Assembly (NCBI GenBank): GCA_050290245.1
Contig: JBNKHH010000012.1
Span: forward strand, 1-54,778
Reading direction: 5' to 3'
From: JBNKHH01 sp050290245
GTDB taxonomy: Bacteria > Pseudomonadota > Alphaproteobacteria > Rhodobacterales > Rhodobacteraceae
DNA length: 54,778 bases
Position numbers and translations under genes: made by a program. The notes beneath the pieces were generated by a model that did not search any database, was not told the DNA's origin, and saw nothing but the letters and a program-made list of their open reading frames with translations. Of the stretch, positions 48,708 to 54,778 are shown piece after piece (the first letter of the stretch is position 1; each line of letters opens with the position of its first letter).

Positions 48708-50327
48708 TCAGGCCCCGACCTCCTCTTCCAGCTCTTCGCCTTCGATCTCTTCGGCTTCCAGCTCGGACGGATCGACCCAACCCAGCTGGATGCGCGCGGT
48801 CATGACCATGTTCTGGGCCTCTTCCAGACCCACGTCGAACTTTTCAAGCAGACCGTCATCCTTGCTGCGTTCGCCGTCAACAGTGGTCCAGCCACCGGCC
48901 AGCTCCCAGTCGGCGCAGGTGGCAAAATCTTCCAACGTTTTCACGCCGTCCTCGGCCAGTGCCTCGATCATTTGCGGCGTCAGTCCTTCAAAGGCAAACA
49001 GGCTGTCCTCTGCGCCCAACTCGCGGGCATGGGCCTCGGCCTTCTTGTTCTGCTCGTCCAGGTAATCGCGCGCACGCGCCTGAAGTTCGGCCGCCGTGTC
49101 CTCGTCGACACCGTCGATCACCAACAGTTCGTCGGCTTCGACGTAGGCGACTTCTTCCAGGTTGGTGAAGCCTTCCGAAACCAGAAGCTGAGCAAAAAAC
49201 TCGTCGAGGTCCAGCGTGTCCATGAACAGCTTGGTACGCTCTTCGAATTCCTTCTGGCGACGCGCCGATTCCTCTTCCTCGGTCATGATGTCGATGTCGA
49301 GACCGGTCAGCTGGGACGCCAGACGCACGTTCTGACCGCGACGACCGATGGCTAGCGACAGCTGCTCCTCGGGAACAACGACTTCGATCCGCTCCGCTTC
49401 CTCGTCCAGAACCACCTTGGTCACCTCGGCAGGCTGAAGCGCGTTCACCAAGAAGGTCGGCGCATCTTCGTTCCACGGGATGATGTCGATCTTTTCGCCC
49501 TGGAGCTCGTTCACGACAGCCTGAACCCGGCTACCGCGCATACCGACACAGGCGCCAACGGGGTCGATCGAACTGTCATAGGAAATCACAGCAATCTTCG
49601 CACGGCTGCCCGGATCACGCGCAACGGCCTTGATCTCGATGATGCCGTCATAGATTTCCGGCACTTCCATCTTGAACAGCTCGGCCATGAATTCCGGGGC
49701 GGTCCGGCTCAGGAAGATCTGCGGTCCTCGGGCCTCGCGGCGCACATCCTTGATATAACAACGGATACGATCGCCCGGACGATAGCTTTCGCGCCCGATC
49801 TTCTCGTTCCGGCGCAGAACGCCCTCGCCCCGGCCCACGTCGACGATGACGTTGCCATATTCCTCGCGTTTGACCACGCCGTTGATGATCGTGTGCGCAC
49901 GATCCTTGAATTCTTCGTACTGACGATCCCGCTCGGCCTCGCGAACCTTCTGGAGAATCACCTGTTTTGCCGACTGCGCCGCGATCCGGCCCATTTCAAC
50001 GGGCGGAACCTCGTCCACGATGGTGTCACCGGGCTTGGGATCGTCGAGGTACTGCTTGGCCTGCTCGACCGTCAGTTGCGCCTGATAGTTCTCAAGCTCT
50101 TCCTCTTCGGGGTCGATCACGGTGCGCACACGGGTGAACGTCGCCTTGCCGGTCTTGCGGTCGATCGAGACGCGAATGTCCATCTCGGCGCCATAGCGAC
50201 TCTTGGCCGCCCGCGCGAGGCTTTCTTCCATCGCCTCGACCACAAGGCCGGGGTCGATCATCTTTTCGCGCGCGACCGCCTCGGCCGTCTGCAAAAGTTC
50301 AAGCTGGTTTGCGGAAGTGATCGCCAT
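48708..50327 (-). CDS. nusA: transcription termination/antitermination protein NusA
   Basis: A 539-residue protein. The N-terminal RNA-polymerase-binding domain begins QLELLQTAEAVAREKMIDPG. An S1 domain (about 135-200) and two KH domains follow; KH1 includes SIDPVGACVGMRGSRVQAVV and KH2 IGRRGQNVRLASQLTGLDID. The C-terminal acidic region contains two HhH-like repeats (FAFEGLTPQMIEALAEDGVK). It controls pausing, termination and antitermination. It lies 3 bp after rimP. Confidence 0.98.
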   Translation of the reverse strand: MAITSANQLELLQTAEAVAREKMIDPGLVVEAMEESLARAAKSRYGAEMDIRVSIDRKTGKATFTRVRTVIDPEEEELENYQAQLTVEQAKQYLDDPKPGDTIVDEVPPVEMGRIAAQSAKQVILQKVREAERDRQYEEFKDRAHTIINGVVKREEYGNVIVDVGRGEGVLRRNEKIGRESYRPGDRIRCYIKDVRREARGPQIFLSRTAPEFMAELFKMEVPEIYDGIIEIKAVARDPGSRAKIAVISYDSSIDPVGACVGMRGSRVQAVVNELQGEKIDIIPWNEDAPTFLVNALQPAEVTKVVLDEEAERIEVVVPEEQLSLAIGRRGQNVRLASQLTGLDIDIMTEEEESARRQKEFEERTKLFMDTLDLDEFFAQLLVSEGFTNLEEVAYVEADELLVIDGVDEDTAAELQARARDYLDEQNKKAEAHARELGAEDSLFAFEGLTPQMIEALAEDGVKTLEDFATCADWELAGGWTTVDGERSKDDGLLEKFDVGLEEAQNMVMTARIQLGWVDPSELEAEEIEGEELEEEVGA

Positions 50328-50330
50328 ATC

Positions 50331-50918
50331 TCAGGTCTCCTCGTCGCCATCCACGATGGTCTGTACTTCGTCAAATTGTGTTTCGTCTACTTCGCCCGCA
50401 TCCTTGCGCGCCCGCAGGACGTCGCGGATCAACTCATCGGTCAGAACAAGCTTGGCATCGCTCAGCCAGTCGAACTCCAGGCCGATGACCATCGGCTCGC
50501 CGTCCACGTCGATCTCGATCAGAACTTCGCTGCCCTCGGTGCCTTGCAAAGCACCCTTGAACCGCTTGCGCCCGTCGATCTGCTGTTCAGTCTCAAGCTT
50601 TGCTTCATAACCGTCCCAGGTGTCGAAATCCTTCAGCCGGGTCAGCGGGCGGTCAATACCGGGACTGCTGACTTCAAGCGTGTACTGATCCTCGATCGGA
50701 TCCTCGACGTCCAGCGTCGCGCTGACAGCCGTCGAGATCGCCGCGCAATCGTCTACCTCTATCCCGCCCTCGGGCTTCTCGGCCATGATCTGCAAGGTGG
50801 GGGTCTTGCCGCCCATCAGACGGACACGCACCAACTCGAATCCCATATCCTCGATCACCGGCGTGATGATCTCGGCAAGGCGTTTGTCGATGCTGGTTTT
50901 TGCGATCAGGTCAGACAT
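50331..50918 (-). CDS. rimP: ribosome maturation factor RimP
   Basis: A 195-residue protein needed for 30S subunit maturation. The N-terminal domain has MGFELVRVRLMGGKTPTLQI and then VEDPIEDQYTLEVSSPGIDR, the RimP signature. A C-terminal Sm-like domain (YEAKLETEQQIDGRKRFKGA) follows. The ATG at 50918 is chosen because the upstream frame extension is antisense to untranslated leader and carries no family sequence. It is preceded by a terminator-type leader on the minus strand. Confidence 0.95.
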   Translation of the reverse strand: MSDLIAKTSIDKRLAEIITPVIEDMGFELVRVRLMGGKTPTLQIMAEKPEGGIEVDDCAAISTAVSATLDVEDPIEDQYTLEVSSPGIDRPLTRLKDFDTWDGYEAKLETEQQIDGRKRFKGALQGTEGSEVLIEIDVDGEPMVIGLEFDWLSDAKLVLTDELIRDVLRARKDAGEVDETQFDEVQTIVDGDEET

Positions 50919-50925
50919 ATCGTTC

Positions 50926-51003
50926 AGGCATAAAAAAACGGGCCAGCGGGCCCGTGGAATTTTCCGGTGGTGCCTCGGGGGTGGAAGCCGAAGCGCCGCT
51001 GTT
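50926..51003 (-). ncRNA. rimP leader (putative attenuator)
   Basis: The predicted minus-strand transcript starts near 51003 and includes a perfect terminator stem just before rimP: ACGGGCC and GGCCCGT (50938-50955 on plus) with an AGCG loop, followed on the minus strand by seven T residues (50932-50938). The stem ends about 13 bases before the ATG, with no separate Shine-Dalgarno in between. The known rimP-leader element of alphaproteobacteria has this plan. Whether this sequence matches its covariance model was not tested. Confidence 0.7.
50932..50955 (-). terminator. terminator hairpin within the rimP leader
   Basis: A 7-bp perfect GC-rich stem with a four-base loop followed by seven T residues on the minus strand, positioned 13 bases before the rimP start codon. 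It should cause premature termination unless relieved. Confidence 0.85.
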
Positions 51004-51009
51004 GCAAGC

Positions 51010-51038
51010 CATATAAGACGGGTTGGCGACGGGCGCAA
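51010..51038 (-). promoter_or_regulatory. sigma-70-type promoter of the rimP operon
   Basis: On the minus strand, TTGCGC (51033-51038) and TATATG (51010-51015) are separated by 17 bases. It would start transcription near 51003 and produce the leader described at 50926-51003. Confidence 0.6.
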
Positions 51039-51104
51039 GAGCAATGACACGGCCGCGCCGATCCGCGATTGCACGCCTCTTCCGGATAGGCTGGTAATGG
51101 GCGC

Positions 51105-52298
51105 ATGTTGAATGTCGTGATTCTTGCCGCCGTCCTCGTGACTGGCGCCCTCATCTTTCTTCCCCGTATCCGGGAAGCAGCACTGTGGCGGGCCGCCGTC
51201 ACGCCGCTGGCCTCGATCATCGGGTCGGGCTTTCTGATCCTCGGTCCGATCCTCGACGTGTCATACGGAGCCTGGGCACCCGTGGCTATGGGGGCCCTCT
51301 GCCTTGGCGCCTGGCTTCTCGGCGCGGCCATCCGTTTCAACATTGCAGTCTACGAAGACGAGGATCCGCCCGGGCCGATCGGGCGCGGACTGGAAAGAAC
51401 CGCCTCCTGGGCGCTGGCCTTCGCCTATGTCGTCTCGGTCGCGTATTACACCAACCTGTTCGGTGCCTTTGCTGTCAGCATGACCCCCTTCGACACGGAT
51501 ATCGCGGCGCGCAGCGTCACAACAGTTCTGTTGATCTTCATCCTGCGTACAGGTTGGCGAAAAGGTTTTCACGCGCTGGAAGGCCTTGAACAGATCTCGG
51601 TCAGTGTGAAACTGGCCATCATCGCCGGGTTGATCGCCGGGCTTGCGTGGTACGGCGCCGGAACTTTTTCAGCGGGCGACCTCCGCATAACCGCTCCCAC
51701 TGCCACCGGCTGGCAGGCCATCGCCCTCGGATTTGGCCTCATTGTCACTGTTCAGGGCTTCGAAACCTCGCGCTACCTCGGACTTGAATACGACGCTCAG
51801 ACCCGCATCCGGTCGATGAGGCTCGCACAGTTGATCTCGACGGGCATTTACATGACCTACATCGTTCTGATCGCCTATGCCTTCGACTCGAACGGCTTCG
51901 AGCTGAATGAAACAGCGATCATCGACCTCATGGGTAAGGTCGCGCCAGTCCTGCCGCCCCTCCTGGTCGCCGCGGCCCTCGCAGCCCAGTTTTCCGCCGC
52001 CATCGCAGATACGAGCGGATCCGGAGGGCTGGTAATCGAACTCACCCGCAAACGCGTCTCCGACCGGCAAGCCTACGGCATCCTCGTCGCTGTGGGCATC
52101 TTCCTGACCTGGACCCTGAACGTCTTCGAGATCGTCAGCTATGCCTCGCGCGCTTTCGCCCTCTACTATGGTCTGCAATGCGCGGTGGCCTCAAACGCCG
52201 CTCGCCGCATCCACGACCCGATCTGGAAAACGCTCGGCTTTGCCGCATTGGCGGCCCTCGCCCTGGCTGCTGCCGTCTTCGGAACGCCTGTCGAATAG
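51105..52298 (+). CDS. multipass membrane protein, uncharacterised
   Basis: A 397-residue protein with about ten hydrophobic segments, starting LNVVILAAVLVTGALIFLP. The glycine-rich segment ASIIGSGFLILGPILDVSYG near residue 36 and the QGFETSRYLGLEYDAQTRIR region are reminiscent of APC-superfamily transporters, but I cannot place it in a family. The stop codon abuts the stop of the convergent tetR gene within the palindrome GAATAGCTATTC. It diverges from the rimP operon. Transport is possible; the substrate is unknown. Confidence 0.65.
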   Translation: MLNVVILAAVLVTGALIFLPRIREAALWRAAVTPLASIIGSGFLILGPILDVSYGAWAPVAMGALCLGAWLLGAAIRFNIAVYEDEDPPGPIGRGLERTASWALAFAYVVSVAYYTNLFGAFAVSMTPFDTDIAARSVTTVLLIFILRTGWRKGFHALEGLEQISVSVKLAIIAGLIAGLAWYGAGTFSAGDLRITAPTATGWQAIALGFGLIVTVQGFETSRYLGLEYDAQTRIRSMRLAQLISTGIYMTYIVLIAYAFDSNGFELNETAIIDLMGKVAPVLPPLLVAAALAAQFSAAIADTSGSGGLVIELTRKRVSDRQAYGILVAVGIFLTWTLNVFEIVSYASRAFALYYGLQCAVASNAARRIHDPIWKTLGFAALAALALAAAVFGTPVE

Positions 52299-52934
52299 CT
52301 ATTCGGCAGCGACCTTTTCCGCGGCGGTCGGGAACAACAATTTCAGATAGTTCCTGAACTGTTTTGACTGGCGCTGCGTCGTATCCGTATCCCCATGTGC
52401 GCGCTGCAAGACCAGCCCGCCCTCGATGATTGCCACGATCATCTCGGCCAACTCGCGCGCTGTCACCGGCAACGCCGGCGGATAGCGGTCGATGACCTCC
52501 TGGAACTTGCGCACATAAATCGACGTCCACTGTCTGATGGTATCGGATACGAAATCCAGAACCTCGGGGTCGAACTGGCGGCTTTCGTAAGTATAGACCG
52601 CGTACATGCAGCCGGGCGCCGGATCTTCCGAGTTACTGATATAGACCTCGAACAGCCGCAGAAACTCCATCATCTGCTCAAGCGGGTCGTCGCTCACCTC
52701 CTGGCTCTCGCGATCCATGCGCCGGAACATCTCCAGATCGCCCAGAGCATAATTCTGCACCAGCTCGCGCGCCAGATCGGCCTTGCCTTTGAAGTGGTGA
52801 AAGAACGCACCCTTCGTCAGACCAGTTTCCTTCAGAATGTCGTCGATCGAAGTGCCCGCGAATCCCTTCGACATAACGTGCTTTTTCGCAGCCGCCAGCA
52901 AAAGGTCTCGGGTTGATTCTCCACGTTTCGCCAT
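52299..52934 (-). CDS. TetR/AcrR family transcriptional regulator
   Basis: A 211-residue repressor-type protein. The N-terminal helix-turn-helix is RDLLLAAAKKHVMSKGFAGT, then SIDDILKETGLTKGAFFHHF, a typical TetR DNA-binding domain (residues 8-55). The ligand domain follows with no diagnostic motif. The start is the ATG at 52934 (MAKRGESTRD); the frame is open upstream through an operator and is not coding. An 18-bp operator lies 10 bp upstream, so it probably represses itself and the divergent ygjV-dsrE-rhodanese genes. Confidence 0.92.
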   Translation of the reverse strand: MAKRGESTRDLLLAAAKKHVMSKGFAGTSIDDILKETGLTKGAFFHHFKGKADLARELVQNYALGDLEMFRRMDRESQEVSDDPLEQMMEFLRLFEVYISNSEDPAPGCMYAVYTYESRQFDPEVLDFVSDTIRQWTSIYVRKFQEVIDRYPPALPVTARELAEMIVAIIEGGLVLQRAHGDTDTTQRQSKQFRNYLKLLFPTAAEKVAAE

Positions 52935-52943
52935 ATCAGTTCC

Positions 52944-52961
52944 ATACCAACTGGTTCGTAT
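52944..52961. promoter_or_regulatory. TetR-type operator O1
   Basis: ATACCAACTGGTTCGTAT is an 18-bp imperfect palindrome, 10 bp before the tetR start codon. It matches O2 and O3 on the far side of the intergenic region. Confidence 0.8.
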
Positions 52962-53070
52962 TGTAGGCGCAAACAGGCTTTTTACAACCCCAGCGGTCAA
53001 GTTTTCTTTCCAATTAAAATAGCAAGTTACGCGATTTCTCACGGCCTCGTGAAAAATCTCTTTGACATAC

Positions 53071-53088
53071 ATACCAACCGGTTTGTAT
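53071..53088. promoter_or_regulatory. TetR-type operator O2
   Basis: ATACCAACCGGTTTGTAT is a near-perfect 18-bp palindrome 37 bp before the ygjV-like start. O3 starts 22 bp further on, about two helical turns. Confidence 0.85.
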
Positions 53089-53092
53089 CACC

Positions 53093-53110
53093 ATACCAAC
53101 CAGTCGGTAT
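53093..53110. promoter_or_regulatory. TetR-type operator O3
   Basis: ATACCAACCAGTCGGTAT is the third copy of the palindrome, ending 14 bp before the ygjV-like ATG. It is spaced 22 bp from O2, on the same face of the helix, which would allow cooperative binding. Confidence 0.85.
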
Positions 53111-53124
53111 GGAAAGCAGAGACA

Positions 53125-53658
53125 ATGACCCTGTTGGAAATGATCTTCGATACACAGACCTGCGCGACAGCTTTCGGCGTCGCGGGGTTCGCCGGCCAGA
53201 TGACCTGGCCCCTGCTGAAGAAGCGCGATCAGATCCTCTTCGCCCAACTGGCGATCGCCTGCTTCTACGGCACCCACTACGCGCTTCAGGACATCCAAAG
53301 CGCCGCCGCGATCTGCCTGCTGGGTGCCACCCAGACCACCGTCGCCCTCATCGCCGGCGACAGACCCTGGCTACCCCGGCTTGCACCCATTTTCCTGGGC
53401 CTCGTGATGCTGATGGGCTGGGTGACCTTCTCGGGGCTGCCGACCTGTCTCGCCGTTACCGCCTGCTCGCTGGTGATGATGGGCCGGATGCAGCGCGACA
53501 CGCTTGCCATGCGCGCCCTCATGCTGGCCGCCACGCCCTTCGGCATCGGCCACGACCTTGTGACCGGCGCCCTTCCCGCCCTCGCAGGAGCGCTTCTGTC
53601 GGCCAGCGTCGCGACAGTCGCATTCCTCAAAGAAATGTCGGCCCGAAAGGCCGCATGA
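53125..53658 (+). CDS. YgjV-family inner membrane protein
   Basis: A 177-residue protein with about five to six hydrophobic segments. It starts MTLLEMIFDTQTCATAFGVA, then GFAGQMTWPLLKKRDQILFA and ACFYGTHYALQDIQSAAAIC, the YgjV pattern. The function of YgjV is not known. The ATG at 53125 lies just after the operators; an in-frame ATG at 53062 would lie within them. It is the first gene of the TetR-controlled operon, 49 bp before the dsrE-like gene. Confidence 0.75.
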   Translation: MTLLEMIFDTQTCATAFGVAGFAGQMTWPLLKKRDQILFAQLAIACFYGTHYALQDIQSAAAICLLGATQTTVALIAGDRPWLPRLAPIFLGLVMLMGWVTFSGLPTCLAVTACSLVMMGRMQRDTLAMRALMLAATPFGIGHDLVTGALPALAGALLSASVATVAFLKEMSARKAA

Positions 53659-53707
53659 CCCCCGCCAATCCCGGCGAACCCATCCATGAATCCAAAGGAG
53701 AAACACC

Positions 53708-54079
53708 ATGGAAACCCAAGCCAAGAAACTTGCAATTGTCGTGTCCCGTGGCCAGGACGATGAACGCTCCACCGTCGCTTTCACGGTCGCCAACACCGGC
53801 CTCGCCGCAGGCCAACAGGTCACACTTTTCCTCGTCAGCGCCGCCGTCGACCTGATGCGCAAAGGGGCCATCGACCACGTCCAGATGAACCCCTTCGATC
53901 CGCCGCTGAAAGAACTTGTCGGCACCTTCCTGTCGAACGGCGGCCGCATCCTGGTCTGCCCGCCCTGCACCAAGGTCCGCGGCTATGAAGCCGACGATCT
54001 GATCGAAGGTGCCGAGATCGTCGGCTCCCCCGCCCTTCACGCGCTGATCCTCGACGGCGCCGCAACTCTCAGCTTCTGA
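53708..54079 (+). CDS. DsrE-family protein
   Basis: A 123-residue protein of the DsrE/F-like fold. The strand KKLAIVVSRGQDDERSTVAF, the helix TVANTGLAAGQQVTLFLVSA, and GGRILVCPPCTKVRGYEADD near residue 78 are characteristic. Two cysteines, C84 and C87, form a CxxC pair in the position of the DsrE sulfur-carrying cysteine. It may carry sulfane sulfur or have a redox role. It lies between the ygjV-like and rhodanese genes behind a good ribosome site (AAAGGAGA). Confidence 0.82.
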   Translation: METQAKKLAIVVSRGQDDERSTVAFTVANTGLAAGQQVTLFLVSAAVDLMRKGAIDHVQMNPFDPPLKELVGTFLSNGGRILVCPPCTKVRGYEADDLIEGAEIVGSPALHALILDGAATLSF

Positions 54080-54105
54080 AACCCGAAACCAAGGAGACCA
54101 AGACC

Positions 54106-54480
54106 ATGACAAGTTGTAACTCAACCGCCGCCGCCGATCCCAACGCATCGGTCAAACCCGTCACCGTGGATGAGGCATTCCGCCTCTATGGCCGCGCTGG
54201 AGTCGAATTCGTCGATCCCCGCCCGGCAGAGGTCATCGCCTCGACCACCGGTATCATCCCCAACGCCCGCAACATCACCTTGGAAAGGATCGCCAACAAT
54301 GACCTGCCACCTGTTTTTGCCGACAAGTCGCTTACCATCGTCACCTCCTGCCTTGCCGGCCCCATGGCCGCCGCTGCTGCTGAGGAATTCGTAAAGCTCG
54401 GTTTTAACAAGGTCGTGTTCATCGACGGTGGCACCCGTGCCTGGGCCGAGGCAGGTCACCCCACTCAAGGGGCCGCATGA
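54106..54480 (+). CDS. rhodanese-like domain protein
   Basis: A 124-residue single rhodanese domain. It contains the CH2A-type segment VEFVDPRPAEVIASTTGIIP, the active-site strand TIVTSCLAGPMAAAAAEEFV (C82), and the closing GFNKVVFIDGGTRAWAEAGH. The active-site loop CLAGPM lacks the basic residues of thiosulfate sulfurtransferases (CRxGxR), so the substrate may be a protein-bound persulfide rather than thiosulfate. A second cysteine lies at position 4. It is the last gene of the TetR-controlled operon and precedes a terminator. Confidence 0.87.
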   Translation: MTSCNSTAAADPNASVKPVTVDEAFRLYGRAGVEFVDPRPAEVIASTTGIIPNARNITLERIANNDLPPVFADKSLTIVTSCLAGPMAAAAAEEFVKLGFNKVVFIDGGTRAWAEAGHPTQGAA

Positions 54481-54495
54481 ATGAAGAACAAGCCG

Positions 54496-54525
54496 AAAGG
54501 GCGCGCCATAGCCGGCGCGCCCTTT
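54496..54525. terminator. terminator hairpin after the rhodanese gene
   Basis: AAAGGGCGCGCC pairs perfectly with GGCGCGCCCTTT around ATAGCC, a 12-bp stem. The T-run is short (TTTCACTT), so termination may be partial. It lies 16 bp after the rhodanese stop. Confidence 0.75.
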
Positions 54526-54778
54526 CACTTGAACCACCAGCACCGCCAATAGCGCGTGGAAAAGAACCTCAGCCCGAAATGTGGGCCGGGAAGCGTCTTC
54601 GGAATAGCAGCCCTGGCAACCTGGATATCGGAACGATCTGACCCCACATTCGTCTGCCAAACGATCCGCGGCACGGCCAGGCAAGCTGGCAACTCAGTGA
54701 CGTTGCAAGGCCAATCGGCGGTTCCGTGAATTGGCAGCCCATTGCGCTACTGGTACTCGGCAGCCGACCGTATTTCAT
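54526..54778. other. unassigned sequence to the window end
   Basis: About 250 bp without a recognisable gene. A minus-strand frame from 54778 to 54569 begins with ATG exactly at the window edge, but its sequence (Cys-, Pro- and Arg-rich) has no motif and may be chance or the edge of a longer frame outside the window. Confidence 0.4.

Noticed and set aside
54569..54778. Minus-strand frame beginning at the window edge
   Set aside because: The first codon coincides with the end of the window, and its residue content is unlike a folded protein; it cannot be judged from this segment.
1..54778. CRISPR arrays, insertion sequences or prophage genes
   Set aside because: No evenly spaced repeats, transposase motifs or phage structural genes were seen on either strand.

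Overview
The window looks like a chromosomal segment of an alphaproteobacterium of the Rhodobacteraceae (Roseobacter group). This is inferred from gene content and order: an lptC-lptA-lptB-hpf-ptsN run without rpoN, a parvulin-argJ-mutT operon, a rimP-nusA-ylxR-infB operon behind a terminator-type leader, a TRAP transporter, and a Crp/Fnr-pmpAB-persulfide dioxygenase-sulfide:quinone reductase operon. Most genes are GC-rich and tightly packed. No IS element, prophage or CRISPR array was recognised.

Layout. 50-136 is tRNA-Leu(CAG). 196-8546 is a polysaccharide locus with glycosyltransferases, a Wzx-like flippase and methyltransferases; it contains a gene-poor gap at about 6.84-7.59 kb. Two of its genes, starting at 6721 and 8546, share a duplicated upstream module of about 115 bp. 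8738-18052 is a sulfur region: a Crp/Fnr regulator, two YeeE/PmpA-type permeases, a persulfide-dioxygenase-like MBL protein, a fusion of a rhodanese/phosphatase-like domain with an SQOR-type sulfide:quinone oxidoreductase, a SulP transporter and a TRAP transporter. 18124-21905 holds a short RNase D, lptCAB, hpf and ptsN.

21893-31191 is a second surface-glycan locus. Its minus-strand genes encode a tandem-domain sulfotransferase, a GlcNAc/xylosyltransferase-type enzyme with an extra C-terminal domain, three further glycosyltransferases, GalU and CysQ (PAP phosphatase). A KpsM-like ABC permease diverges from cysQ. Sulfotransferase plus PAP phosphatase plus UDP-glucose synthesis plus export suggests a sulfated polysaccharide. 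31188-37298 carries an SH3-like periplasmic protein, alkB, dnaK-dnaJ with an RpoH-type promoter, a J-domain protein, and radC behind a perfect CtrA-type box. 37302-42594 carries a PstS/OmpA fusion, an uncharacterised envelope protein and secA. 42772-45249 is a parvulin, argJ and mutT, followed by a 40-residue gene and a bidirectional terminator. 45546-50918 is the rimP-nusA-ylxR-infB operon on the minus strand. 51105-54480 holds an uncharacterised membrane protein and a TetR gene divergent from a YgjV/DsrE/rhodanese operon, with three copies of an 18-bp TetR-type operator between them.

How the genes work together. The sulfur operon can be read as a pathway: the SQR fusion oxidises sulfide to persulfide, the MBL dioxygenase makes sulfite, and YeeE, SulP and possibly TRAP transporters move sulfur compounds or anions. 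The two glycan loci feed the cell surface, the second probably through PAPS-dependent sulfation with CysQ removing PAP. All functional calls come from reading motifs and context; no database search was run.
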